A stretch of 56,258 nucleotides of DNA from Betaproteobacteria bacterium (GTDB lineage Bacteria > Pseudomonadota > Gammaproteobacteria > Burkholderiales > Casimicrobiaceae): NCBI GenBank assembly GCA_016704895.1, contig JADIZG010000015.1, forward strand, positions 1-56,258. Direction: 5' to 3'. Of the stretch, positions 1-8,791 are shown in pieces. The position numbers and the translations under genes were made by a program. Every line of letters begins with the position of its first letter. Within the stretch, counting starts at the first letter, position 1. Below the pieces are notes generated by a model. That model was not told where the DNA came from and made no database searches. It was given only the letters and a program-made list of their open reading frames with translations.

Positions 1-16
1 CTGAAGCCCGACCCAC
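1..16. repeat. Partial REP-like palindromic repeat
   Basis: The window opens inside a copy of the repeat whose full form is gtgggtcgggcttcagccc followed by gac. The visible half reads ctgaagcccgacccac. Related copies occur near 18.0, 33.4 and 49.9-50.1 kb. Confidence 0.6.
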
Positions 17-30
17 AGCGAAGCCGCGAG

Positions 31-333
31 TCAGACGGCCTGGCCTGGCGCGAGCAGTGCCTGCGTCTCGGGATGGCGGCGCATGTACGAGCGCACGTAC
101 GAGCAATACGGCGCGACCTTCAGGCCCTGCGCCTTCGCATGCTCGAGCGTCGCGGCGACGAGCTTGCCCGCGATCCCGCGACCTTCGAGCGCGGCCGGCA
201 CTTCGGTATGATGGATCTGCAGCACGTTGCCGACGCGGCGATAGTCGCAGCGCGATAGCGCGCCGTCGATCACCGCCTCGAAGCGGCGCGCGTCGGCGTT
301 GTGGACGATCTCGATCGGCGGGGCGCCGGCCAT
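31..333 (-). CDS. GNAT-family N-acetyltransferase (small, PF14542-like)
   Basis: A 100-residue protein starting at the ATG whose first base is 333 (MAGAPPIEIVHN); in-frame codons continue upstream to 435 but that extension looks non-conserved. It carries the small GNAT pattern: a short N-terminal strand pair, HTEVPAALEGRGIAGKL (the acetyl-CoA-binding R/Q-x-x-G-x-G region) and the C-terminal PYCSYVRSYMRRHPE motif typical of the YjdJ/PF14542 subfamily. These proteins are presumed cytoplasmic acetyl-CoA-dependent acetyltransferases; their substrates are unknown. It is transcribed divergently from the sugar kinase that follows. Family assignment is by motif recognition; function beyond that is inference. 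Confidence 0.85.
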   Translation of the reverse strand: MAGAPPIEIVHNADARRFEAVIDGALSRCDYRRVGNVLQIHHTEVPAALEGRGIAGKLVAATLEHAKAQGLKVAPYCSYVRSYMRRHPETQALLAPGQAV

Positions 334-415
334 GGCGTCGTGACAGGGGTCAGGAGCCGCAATTTTCGTTACCCGCCGCGTTCTGTCCACTTTTCCGAGA
401 CGAGACTCTACGGCC

Positions 416-1348
416 CTGATCCCCATCGACGTCAACTGCCTGGGCCATGCGGCGCTCGACCGTGTCTACACGGTCGACGCCATTCCCGCGGTGCCGACGA
501 AGGTGCGCGCGACCGGCTACCGCGAGGTCGGCGGCGGGATGGCGGCGAACGCCGCGTGCGCGATCGCGCGCCTCGGCGGGCGCGTCGCGTTCTGGGGCCG
601 CGCGGGCGACGATGCCGCCGGCGCGACGATGGCGCAGGAGCTCGCGGCGTACGGCGTCGACGCGCGCGCTTTCAGGCGGCTCGCCGGCTGCCGGTCGTCG
701 CAGTCGGCGATCATCGTCGACGCGAAGGGCGAGCGGCTGATCGTGTCGCACCACGGAGACGTTCCCGACGACGCGACGTGGCTTCCGCTCGACGACGTGC
801 GGGAGGCGGGCGCCGTCCTCGCCGACGTGCGTTGGCCCACCGGCGCGCGCGCGCTGTTCGGCGCGGCGCGCGAAGCGGGCGTCCCCCGCGTGCTCGACGC
901 CGATGTCGCGGAAGGCTCCGTCATCGGCGAGTTGATGCGCCTCGCCGATCACGTCGTGTTCTCCGAGCACGGCCTCGCGTGCTGGGCATCGCTGCCCGAA
1001 CGCGCCGACGGGAAGCGACGACTCGCGGCGCTGGAGCGGGCGTGGCACGCGATGCGAGCGCAGGCGCCCTCGCGCGCGTGCGCGGTGACCTGCGGCGAGG
1101 CGGGGTCCTGGTGGCTCACGGACGACGGCCCGCTGCACGTGCCCGCACCGGAGATCGACGCCGTCGACACGCTGGGCGCCGGCGACGTCTTCCACGGCGC
1201 CTACGCGCTCGCGATCGCCGAGGGGCGCGGCGTCGCAGCGGCTGCGCGATTCGCCACGCTCGCGGCCGCGATCAAGTGCACGCGCAGCGGAGGGCGCGCG
1301 GGCAGCCCCACCCGGGCCGAGGTCGCGGCGTACACGGCGCGCGGCTAG
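416..1348 (+). CDS. PfkB/ribokinase-family sugar kinase
   Basis: About 310 residues. The second PfkB signature DTLGAGDVFHGAYAL is near the C-terminus, with the catalytic Asp in GAGD, and the N-terminal glycine-rich GGGMAANAACAIARLGG matches the first signature. These enzymes transfer phosphate from ATP to a sugar or nucleoside in the cytoplasm; the substrate cannot be read here. Start problem: the first ordinary start in frame is GTG 491, which would delete the conserved first strand IPIDVNCLGHAALDRVYTV encoded just upstream. Back to the in-frame stop at 341-343 there is no ATG, GTG or TTG, only CTG codons (383, 416, 440). I place the start at CTG 416, but a sequence error at the true start is equally possible. 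Confidence 0.8.
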   Translation: MIPIDVNCLGHAALDRVYTVDAIPAVPTKVRATGYREVGGGMAANAACAIARLGGRVAFWGRAGDDAAGATMAQELAAYGVDARAFRRLAGCRSSQSAIIVDAKGERLIVSHHGDVPDDATWLPLDDVREAGAVLADVRWPTGARALFGAAREAGVPRVLDADVAEGSVIGELMRLADHVVFSEHGLACWASLPERADGKRRLAALERAWHAMRAQAPSRACAVTCGEAGSWWLTDDGPLHVPAPEIDAVDTLGAGDVFHGAYALAIAEGRGVAAAARFATLAAAIKCTRSGGRAGSPTRAEVAAYTARG

Positions 1349-1351
1349 CGA

Positions 1352-2240
1352 TCAGCCCGCCGCCTGCGCGATCAGCGTGCGCATCGCCGCGTCGGGCAGC
1401 CGTCCGCGCAACGCGCCGACGTTCTCGCGCAGATGTGCGGCCTGCGACGTCGCGGGGATCGCGCAGGTGACCGCCGGATGCGACACGACGAACTTGAGGA
1501 ACAGCTGCGCCCAGTTCGTGCAGTCGATCTCGGCCGCCCAGGAAGGCAGCGCCGGCCACGGACGCGGTCGAAGAGGTCGCCACCGTCGAACGGGCGGTTC
1601 GCGATCACCGCCGCGCCCCGGTCGCGCGCGAGCGGCAGCAGGCGCGCTCGGCGTCACGGTCGGCGACGCCGTAGGTGAACTGCACGACGTCGAACGCGAC
1701 CTCCCGCATCGCGCGCTCGAGCTCGTCGTGCCTGCGGCCGTGCGAGGTCGTGATGCCGAGGTAGCGGATGCGGCCCTCGCGCTTCAGCGCCGCGAGCGTC
1801 GGCAGGTGGGTGCGCCAGTCGAGCATGTTGTGGACCTGCACGAGGTCGAAGCGCTCGACGCCCCAGAGCTTCAGCGAGCGCTCGACCTGCTGCGCGCCGG
1901 CCCAGCGCCCGGGCGTCCAGATCTTCGTCGCCGAGAACATCGGCGGCCGGCGAAGCTCGCGCGCGAGGATGCCGATCATTGATTCCGATGATCCGTACAT
2001 CGGCGACGAGTCGATCACGCGCCCGCCCGCGGCGAGGAAGTCGCGCATCACCGGCAGCAGCGTCGAGCGCGACGCGGGCGAGTCGCCGACGTCGAACGTG
2101 ATCCACGTGCCCAGCCCGATCACCGGGACGCGCTCGCCGGTCGACGGGATCGGGCGTGCGTGCCGGATCCCCGCGTCCGACGGCAGACGCCGCCGCCATG
2201 CCGGCGAGCGCCGCGAGCGGCGCGGCGCCTGATGGGTCGC
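1352..2240 (-). CDS. Aldo/keto reductase, probably Tat-exported; frameshifted
   Basis: An aldo/keto reductase is spread over three frames. The first segment reads PIPSTGERVPVIGLGTW, VIDSSPMYGSSE (catalytic Tyr region) and RYLGITTSHGRRHDELE. The next frame holds VIANRPFDGGDLFDRV and the last holds WAAEIDCTNWAQLFLKF and HPAVTCAIPATS. At least two single-base indels, at roughly 1560 and 1620-1640, are needed. Upstream, a different frame encodes an alanine-rich hydrophobic stretch (LAALAGMAAASAV), as in the Tat-type signal peptides of this subfamily, so a third indel near 2160-2190 is likely. The likely role is an NAD(P)H-dependent carbonyl reductase in the periplasm. It is either a pseudogene or a victim of sequencing error; I favour error because other genes in the window show the same pattern. 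Confidence 0.7.
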
Positions 2241-2274
2241 GAATCGCGTGCGCCGCTGTTCGGCAGCTGTCGGG

Positions 2275-3839
2275 CGGCTGCGCCGCCGGGTTCCGGCGCT
2301 GCCCTTCGCTGCCCGCGCGAAGTACCGCTCGACCAGGAACGCGTCGTCGAAATGCCGGCGGCCGACGAACGCCGTCGCATGGCGTCCCCATTGCCGCATC
2401 GCGCCCGGGCTCTCGATGCCCGAGATCCAGAGCGCGTAGCGCTCGGGGCGCTCGGTGCCCGCGACGATGCCGTCCGGGCCGTAGAGGCTCGCTGTTCCGC
2501 TGGCCGCGAGCGGAAGCGTGCGCAGCGCCGACTCGCGGTCGAGCCGGTAACGGTCCTCGCCCGGGGCCGGGGCGCCGCCCGCCGCGAGCGGCTCGACGCG
2601 GCGCAGGTAGTGCGTGCCCGCCGCGACGTGGAGCCGCACGCGCGCACCGACCGGAAGCTCGGGCAGCGTGGCCACGACGAGCGCGCCTTCCTCGACGCCC
2701 GGCTCCGCGGGCTTCGCGACGAGGCGCGCGGTCGGCACGAACTGGTGGTAGCAGCCGCACGGATGGATCGTGTCGTACAGGAGCGGCGCGCCGTCGCGGT
2801 CCAGCGTCACCCGCCAGACGAGGCCGTCGAGGCGGCCGGCGAGCGGGTCGCCGGCGAATCGCGGCGGGCGCTGCGCGAACCAGACCGTGTAGACGAGCTG
2901 GGGCAGCAGCGCGCCGTCGAATCGCGTCCACGCGAGGCGCGTGTAGACGACCGGCGACGATGCGTCGACGTCCGGGACGCCGTCGTCGCGCCGGAACGGC
3001 CGGCCGGGCCGATCGTCGCTGGTCGCGGTGTCGATCGCGTAGTCGGGCGCGTAGGCGGCGAGGAGCGCGTCGAGCGCCGTCCCCTCGACGCGCGGGACCG
3101 GGGGCAGCGGCTCCGCGTCGATCATCGACGCGACCGTCGTGCGGATCGAGCCCGGGGAGAGGGTGTTCACCTCGGGCGGACGGTAGGCGAGGACCGTGCC
3201 CCGCGGCGGCCCGGCCGGTTGCGCGAAGGCGGCGCGCGTCTCCCGCTCGTACAGGCGGACGCCCGCCGCGAGCGCGAAGCCGGTGACCGGATAGAGCCCG
3301 AGCGCGCGCATCGCGTCGCGGTAGTCGTCGGGAACGCGGGCCGCGGCGATCAGCCACACGCGCGCGTGCGGGGCGGTGAGGTCGCGCGCGAGCGCGCGCT
3401 CGGCGCAGTCGTCGATACGTTCCGCGAGCGGGCCGTCGGGCGAATCGAGGCCGGGCACGCTGCGCGATCGGGCGTCGAGGCGTGCCCGGGCGTCCGGAGG
3501 CAGGTTCGCAAGCTCGACCGAGCGCGCGTCGCGGTCCAGCGCGCGCATCGCGGCCACGAAGCCGCCGAACGTCTCCGCGTCCATCGGCTCGCTCGCGTAG
3601 CTCGCGACCAGCCGGTCGACGCGCAGCGTGCGGTACCCGGCAACGCGGGCATAGCCGCCGTCGCCCGTGCCGGCGCGCGCGACCTCGTCGTCGAACGCCT
3701 CCACCAGCGCCGCGCAGGCGGCGTCGGGCGTCGAGATCGCCGCGGCATCGGGGACGGGCGGCGGCGCGGCACAGCCCGCGAGCGCCGCGGCGAGCAGAAC
3801 CGGCGCAAGGGCCGTAAACTTCGGTCCGGCGATTCCCAT
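2275..3839 (-). CDS. Conserved lipoprotein of unknown function
   Basis: It starts at ATG 3839 (MGIAGPKFTALAPVLL) with a clear type II signal peptide ending in the lipobox LAGC (Cys about residue 23), so it should be an outer- or inner-membrane lipoprotein. The remaining roughly 500 residues contain no catalytic motif I recognise. Features are YRPPEVNTLSP, VYTRLAWTRFDG, LLPQLVYTVWFAQRPP and a DTIHPCGCYHQFVPT segment with clustered Cys and His. No stop follows the apparent end near RYFARAAKG: the frame runs straight into the aldo/keto reductase, probably because of an indel near the junction, so the 3' boundary is approximate. It is divergent from the TIGR03032-like gene. Confidence 0.65.
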
Positions 3840-3873
3840 CCCGCGAATCTTACGACTTCGACCCCGCCTCCGC

Positions 3874-4998
3874 GTGACCGACACCGCCGCCCCCGCGCCC
3901 GAGGCGTTCTCGAGCGTCCACACGACGAACTTCCCGGCGCTCCTGCGCGAGCTCCGGTGCTCGCTGCTCGTGACGACGTTCCAGGCCGGACGCGTCATCC
4001 TGATGCGCCCGCAGCAGTCCGCGATCAACACGCACTTCTTCGCGCTGCCGCGTCCGATGGGCCTCGCGGCCGACGCGAACCGCCTCTTCGTCGGCGCGCA
4101 CCGCAGCGTGCACGAGTACCGCAACGTTCCCGCGGTCGCCCCGCGCGTCGATCCGCCGAACGCGCACGACGCGGTCTACCTGCTGCGCAACGTGCACGTG
4201 ACCGGCCACGTCGACATCCACGAGATGGCGTTCGCGGGCAACGATTGCTGGTACGTGAACACGCTGTTCTCGTGCCTTTGCACGCTCGACACCGAGCACA
4301 GCTTCGTGCCGCGCTGGCGCCCGCGTTTCGTGTCCGGCTACGCCCCCGAGGACCGCTGCCACCTCAACGGCCTCGCGATGGGCGACGGCAAGCCGCGCTA
4401 CCTGACGGCGCTGGGCGAGAGCAACGTGCGCGAAGGCTGGCGCGCGGACAAGCGCACGGGCGGCATCCTGCTCGACGTCGAGTCCGGCGAGGTCGTCGCG
4501 CGCGGCCTGTCGATGCCGCACTCGCCGCGGCTGCATCGCGGGCGGCTGTGGGTGCTCGAATCGGGGCGCGGCGCGCTGTCGACGGTCGACCCGGTGTCCG
4601 GGCGCGTCGAGGCGGTCGCCCAGGTGCCCGGGTTCACGCGCGGGCTCGACTTCGTCGGCCCGATCGCGTTCATCGGGCTCTCGCAGCTGCGCTCGTCGAA
4701 CCCGTTCACCGACATCCCGCTCACCGACCAGAACCCGGACCGCTCGAGCGGCGTCTGGGCGGTCAACGTCGAGACCGGGCAGACGGTCGCGTTCCTGCGC
4801 TTCTCGGCCTCGGTCGAGGAGATCTTCGCGGTGCAGGCGCTGCCCGGCATCCTGTCGCCGCTGATCCTCGAGGAGCACGATCCGATCCTCGACTCGACCT
4901 GGGCGATTCCCGACGAGCTCCTGCCGCAGGTGGAGCTCGCGAAGGCCCCGCGGCACGCCATCCCGCACTGCGACGAGATGAACGGGCGCGAACGATGA
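3874..4998 (+). CDS. TIGR03032-family protein
   Basis: A 374-residue protein starting at GTG 3874 (VTDTAAPAPEAFSSVHT). An upstream in-frame ATG at 3667 lies inside the divergent lipoprotein gene and is rejected. Family hallmarks visible are NFPALLRELRCSLLVTTFQAGRVI near the N-terminus, DIHEMAFAGNDCWYVNTLFSCL, CHLNGLAMGDGKPRYLTALG and the SMPHSPRLHRGRLWVLESG repeat-like blades. The pattern suggests a beta-propeller fold; no enzymatic role is established for the family as far as I know. Its TGA overlaps the ATG of the next gene (ATGA), so the two are probably translationally coupled. Confidence 0.8.
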   Translation: MTDTAAPAPEAFSSVHTTNFPALLRELRCSLLVTTFQAGRVILMRPQQSAINTHFFALPRPMGLAADANRLFVGAHRSVHEYRNVPAVAPRVDPPNAHDAVYLLRNVHVTGHVDIHEMAFAGNDCWYVNTLFSCLCTLDTEHSFVPRWRPRFVSGYAPEDRCHLNGLAMGDGKPRYLTALGESNVREGWRADKRTGGILLDVESGEVVARGLSMPHSPRLHRGRLWVLESGRGALSTVDPVSGRVEAVAQVPGFTRGLDFVGPIAFIGLSQLRSSNPFTDIPLTDQNPDRSSGVWAVNVETGQTVAFLRFSASVEEIFAVQALPGILSPLILEEHDPILDSTWAIPDELLPQVELAKAPRHAIPHCDEMNGRER

Positions 4999-5531
4999 CC
5001 GACTCCCCTGCAGGCGACATCGAGTTTCGAGGCTACAAGCTGACGCCGGTGTACGGCCGCGCGCCGCCCGCCGCGCGCGACGACATCGTCGGCATGTGGC
5101 TCGCGGCCGGCGTGCTCGCGCCCGACGAGGCGCATCGGCGCGTCGACGAGGTCGTCTACACGATCCGAAATCCCTCCGGGGAGCTCGCCGGCGTCAACAC
5201 GGTCTACGTGCAGGACGTCCCGGGCGGGGCGGGACCGTACTATTTCTACCGGACGTTCGTGCGGCCGGCCGACCGCGGCGTGCCGGGGCTCACGACCGCC
5301 GCGTTCAAAGCGGCCGTCGCCCTGCTGCGCGACCATCCGCACGCTCGTTCCCCGCGTGGCGTCGTCGCGATCGTCGAGAACGCGAAGCTCGCGAGGCGCG
5401 GCGCGGTCGCGCGCATGAAGCAGGTGGGCCTGCATCTCGTCGGGCGCGACGCGCAGGGGCGCGACGTCTGGTGCGTCAAGTTCGACGGGACGGTGCCGGT
5501 GGCGCCTGCCGGGTTGCTCAAGCCGGCCTGA
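4995..5531 (+). CDS. Hypothetical protein coupled to the TIGR03032-family gene
   Basis: 178 residues, starting MTDSPAGDIEFRGYKL at the ATG that overlaps the previous stop by four bases (ATGA). No signal peptide or membrane segment. The middle reads VDEVVYTIRNPSGELAGVNTVY and YYFYRTFVRPADRGVPGLTTAAFKAAVALL, followed by VVAIVENAKLARRGAVARMKQVGLHLVGRD. This arrangement (strand, long helix, strand, helix) resembles a GNAT acyltransferase fold, but the acetyl-CoA loop is not convincing, so that is only a guess. Coupling implies a functional partnership with its upstream neighbour. Confidence 0.65.
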   Translation: MTDSPAGDIEFRGYKLTPVYGRAPPAARDDIVGMWLAAGVLAPDEAHRRVDEVVYTIRNPSGELAGVNTVYVQDVPGGAGPYYFYRTFVRPADRGVPGLTTAAFKAAVALLRDHPHARSPRGVVAIVENAKLARRGAVARMKQVGLHLVGRDAQGRDVWCVKFDGTVPVAPAGLLKPA

Positions 5532-5561
5532 ACGCGCGCATCGGCGCAGACCCCGCCTGTT

Positions 5562-5586
5562 GCGGCGCAGCATGTTGCTGCGCCGC
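5562..5586 (+). terminator. Perfect hairpin, terminator-like
   Basis: An 11-bp perfect stem (gcggcgcagca / tgctgcgccgc) with a 3-nt loop lies 30 bases after the stop at 5531. There is no T tract, so it may be a transcript-end stabiliser rather than a true intrinsic terminator. Confidence 0.5.
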
Positions 5587-5616
5587 GACGAGCCGGCGCA
5601 GCATTCGCCGTTGGCC

Positions 5617-5646
5617 TTGAGACTGAAGGCCCGCCGCACCTAGAAT
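5617..5646 (+). promoter_or_regulatory. Sigma-70-type promoter for the CSLREA/IPTL gene
   Basis: TTGAGA at 5617-5622 and TAGAAT at 5641-5646 with an 18-bp spacer, about 95 bases upstream of ATG 5740. The -10 sits in ctagaat, the same heptamer found at 14726 and 18173. Confidence 0.5.
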
Positions 5647-5739
5647 CGGCGCTCTGGCACGGGTTCGCAGGGGCCGGCAGGCGATCGACCGTTCGCCGCG
5701 CCGGAGCGAATCCGCGTCTCGCCGCCCCAGGGGGAGTCC

Positions 5740-7704
5740 ATGGCACGTTCGTCCAGCAAGCATCCGCGCGGCGGCGCTGCGCAATTCATCGTCCGGCCGC
5801 TGTTCGCGGCGCTCGTCGCGTCGGGCGTGATCGCGTCCGGCGGGCTCCATGCCGCGACGATCGTCGTCACGACCGGCGGCGACGCGGGCAACGCCGGCAC
5901 GTGCACGCTGAGGCAGGCGGTCGGGGCGATGAACGCCGGAAGCGTCGCCGGAACCGGTTGCGTCAACAGCGGCGGCATCTTCGGTGGGGGCGACAAGGTC
6001 GATATCGGGGACGATCACGCTCGCAAGCGCCTCGGAGATCGGGATCACGGGCCTCGCGATCCAGGGCCCGGGTTCCACGGCACTGACGATCTCCGGGGCG
6101 AACGCCAGCCGGGTCTTCACCAACCAACACCAAGGCGTTCTCGTCCGATCAGGACCTCACGATCGCGAACGGGCGCGCCGCGGGCGCCGGCGGCTGCATC
6201 CTGTCCGAGGCGAACTGCAGCTCCCCAAGTCGGTCGTCACCGGCTGCACCGCGCTGCCCGACCCGAGCCAATACCCTTCGTGCCTCAGCGGCATCGGCGG
6301 CGGTGTCGCCGCGTACGTGCTGCTGACGCAGTCGTCGACGATCTCGGGCAACACGGCCGAGAACGCGGGCGGCGGCGTGTTCGCCAAGTACTCGAGGCAC
6401 TACGCGAGCTCGATTTCCGGCAATACGGTGACCGGGCGCGCCTGCGACACGACGTCGAACACCAAGTACTGCCTCCCGACGATCCTGGGCGGCGGCGGCA
6501 TCCTCGGCGGCAGCGTGCAACTGTACGGGAGCACCGTCAGCGGCAACACGGTCAATGCTTCCGCGATCACCAGCACCTCGGGCGACGGACGCAGACCTAC
6601 CTCGTCGGCATCGGTGGCGGCATCTCGCAGTGGAACAAGTACGGCCGGAGTGTCGCAAGGCGGGCGCCGGGGCCAAGGCACGATCACCGGACGCGGCGAT
6701 CCGTCGCGACTTGCCGCCCGGCAGGCGTTCCGCGCCTCGGCGGGCAGCTTCGCGGCGGGGACGGCCGGTGCGCGCGCGAAAGCCGGCGCGCGGGCCAAGG
6801 GCGACGGCGTTGCCGTCTATGCGCTCGGGATGGTCGATTCGACGCTGAGCGGCAACCAATCACCGGAAGGGGGCGCGGGCGGCGGCAAGTTTCGGGGCGG
6901 AGCGTTCGCGTATTCCGAGTACTACACGGCCGAGATCGCGAACAGCACGATCTCCGGCAACCGGCTGCCCGGGGGCCGGACCCCTACCCCACGCTCGGCG
7001 CGGGCCTCTTCGTCGATTCGGTCGAGCTCTCGAACAGCACGATCACCGGCAATACGGGCACGGTCGCCGTCGCGATCAAGTACAACACTCCCGTCAACGC
7101 GTTCGTCGCGTCGACGTCGAAGTCCGCGAGCGCCAAGGCGAGGCTCGACGCGATCCGCGCCAAGGTGGCCCAGGTAAGAGGTGCGGCGAACAAGGCCGGC
7201 AATCCGGCGGTCAGCAAATCCGACGGGCCCTCGACCTTCGCGAGCACGATCATCGGCGGCAACGCGGCCAAGTACGACGCGATCTGCCTCGGTTCGTGCA
7301 CGATCGGCGGCTCGAACAACCTCGTCCAGACGCCGGATCCCGGGATCACGCTCCCGGGCGACACGATCGCCGGCCAGAACCCGCAGCTCAGCCCGCTGGC
7401 GAACAACGGCGGCCGGGTCGCCGGGGCGCCGGGACATCCGGTCACGGGGCCGGTGCGGACGCACCGGCTCTACATCGGCAGCCCGGCGATCGACACCGGC
7501 GCCAATCCGGAAGGCTTCAAATACGAGCAGCGCGGGTCGGGGTTCCCGCGCGTCGTCGGCGCGGCGGCGGACATCGGCGCGACCGAGGGCGCGATCCCGC
7601 GCCCGGCGGTCCAGCCAGTGCCGGCGCTGGGGCCCTGGATGCTCGGGCTGCTCTCCGCGCTCCTCGGTGCCCTCGGGCTCGCCCGGCGACGACGCAAGTC
7701 GTAG
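5740..7704 (+). CDS. CSLREA / choice-of-anchor-type beta-helix surface protein with IPTL-CTERM-like tail; frameshifted
   Basis: It starts with a signal peptide (long n-region, then PLFAALVASGVIASGGLHA) and a CSLREA-type motif, TCTLRQAVGAMN. Next come right-handed beta-helix repeats with the recurrent pattern STISGNT / STVSGNT / STLSGNQ / STITGNT, then GSPAIDTGANPEGF as in choice-of-anchor Q proteins. The C-terminus is PVPALGPWMLGLLSALLGA plus RRRR, an IPTL-CTERM-type sorting signal of PALGxW motif, TM helix and basic cluster. The blocks lie in at least three frames, so roughly four or more indels (near 6000, 6130-6230, 6590 and 6980) must be assumed. Likely an exported, processed surface protein. 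Frame changes between intact motifs look like base-calling errors. Confidence 0.75.
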   Translation: MARSSSKHPRGGAAQFIVRPLFAALVASGVIASGGLHAATIVVTTGGDAGNAGTCTLRQAVGAMNAGSVAGTGCVNSGGIFGGGDKVDIGDDHARKRLGDRDHGPRDPGPGFHGTDDLRGERQPGLHQPTPRRSRPIRTSRSRTGAPRAPAAASCPRRTAAPQVGRHRLHRAARPEPIPFVPQRHRRRCRRVRAADAVVDDLGQHGRERGRRRVRQVLEALRELDFRQYGDRARLRHDVEHQVLPPDDPGRRRHPRRQRATVREHRQRQHGQCFRDHQHLGRRTQTYLVGIGGGISQWNKYGRSVARRAPGPRHDHRTRRSVATCRPAGVPRLGGQLRGGDGRCARESRRAGQGRRRCRLCARDGRFDAERQPITGRGRGRRQVSGRSVRVFRVLHGRDREQHDLRQPAARGPDPYPTLGAGLFVDSVELSNSTITGNTGTVAVAIKYNTPVNAFVASTSKSASAKARLDAIRAKVAQVRGAANKAGNPAVSKSDGPSTFASTIIGGNAAKYDAICLGSCTIGGSNNLVQTPDPGITLPGDTIAGQNPQLSPLANNGGRVAGAPGHPVTGPVRTHRLYIGSPAIDTGANPEGFKYEQRGSGFPRVVGAAADIGATEGAIPRPAVQPVPALGPWMLGLLSALLGALGLARRRRKS

Positions 7705-7897
7705 GGGCCCGTTCGGTCGTCTCGCGACCCGCCGGCGGCGATCCGCAGGAGCGGTCTTTCGTGCGTCGTGTCCGGCGCGGCGCCAGGCGGCGCCGTGACC
7801 GACTCCTTGATCCTGCTCACCGTGCGCCTGCCCGCGGCCGGGTAACATTCGCCGATTGGTGCGGTGGCGCCGCCGCCGCGATCCGCGGGAGCTGGAG

Positions 7898-8737
7898 ATG
7901 ACCTACCGTTCGATCTTCGTCCACGTCGACGATTCCGACCAGACCGACCTGCGGCTCGACGCCGCGACGAGGCTCGCGCGCCATTATCCGGCCGAGGTCG
8001 CCGGTGCGTACATCGTCTCGACGCGCGATTTCACGCCGACCGAATCGGCGCTGCTCCCGCCCGAACTCGTCAAGGCCCGCATGGGGTCGGTCGCGCAGGC
8101 GCAGAAGGACGCCGAGAAGCGCTTCCGCGCTGCGGCGGCCGCGGCGGGAGTCAAGTCGCTGCAGTGGCGCGCGCCGGCCGGCGACCCGCTCGAGGCCGCG
8201 GTGCTGCAGGCGCGCTACTCGGATCTCGCGGTCATCGGCCAGCCGGTGCACAAGGGGCCCGACGCGGCGTTCTCCGCCGGGCTCGCGAACGCGGTCGTGA
8301 TGGAGTCGGGCCGGCCGGTGCTGATGATCCCGTACATCGGCGCGGCGAAGACGCTGGGCGAGCGCATCCTGATTGCATGGAAGGACTCCCGCGAGTCGGC
8401 GCGCGCGGTCGCCGACGCGCTGCCGTTCCTGAAGGACGCGAAGGCGGTGCTCGCCATCGCGGTCTCGCCACGCGCCGACGAGTCGGTGCAGGAATACGTG
8501 TCGGACAAGGCGGTCGAGGGTTTCCTGCGCCGCCACGACGTGGACGCGACCGTCAACCGGATGGTGGCGCCGGACATCGCGTCGGGCGAGTTCCTGCTGT
8601 CGCGCGCCGCGGACTTCGGCGCCGACATGATCGTGATGGGAGGCTACAGCCGGCCGCGCCTGTCCCGCTTCGTGTGGGGCGGCGTGTCGAACCTGATGCT
8701 CGAATCGATGACGGTGCCGGTGCTGATGTCGCACTGA
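7898..8737 (+). CDS. Universal stress protein, tandem UspA domains
   Basis: 279 residues from ATG 7898 (MTYRSIFVHVDDSDQTD), preceded by a gggagctggag ribosome-binding site; the longer in-frame start at 7856 is unlikely. It holds two UspA-like halves. The first runs from IFVHVD to DLAVIGQPVH. The second runs from RILIAWKDSRESARAV to ADMIVMGGYSRPRLSRFVWGGVSNLMLESMTVPVLMSH, ending in the canonical G-x2-G-x9-G-S/N nucleotide-binding region and VPVL tail. Presumed cytoplasmic nucleotide-binding stress protein. It is convergent with the small lipoprotein that follows. Confidence 0.9.
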   Translation: MTYRSIFVHVDDSDQTDLRLDAATRLARHYPAEVAGAYIVSTRDFTPTESALLPPELVKARMGSVAQAQKDAEKRFRAAAAAAGVKSLQWRAPAGDPLEAAVLQARYSDLAVIGQPVHKGPDAAFSAGLANAVVMESGRPVLMIPYIGAAKTLGERILIAWKDSRESARAVADALPFLKDAKAVLAIAVSPRADESVQEYVSDKAVEGFLRRHDVDATVNRMVAPDIASGEFLLSRAADFGADMIVMGGYSRPRLSRFVWGGVSNLMLESMTVPVLMSH

Positions 8738-8791
8738 CCGGGACTGGCGGACCCGCCAACTGCGTGAGAGGCGCTGCGCCGCGCGGGCCGT

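Noticed and set aside
2160..5531. A very long plus-strand open frame (over 1,100 codons) across the lipoprotein and TIGR03032 genes
   Set aside because: Only its last 178 codons (from 4995) look like protein; the rest is Arg/Ala-rich sequence antisense to or out of frame with better-supported genes, as expected in DNA of this GC content.
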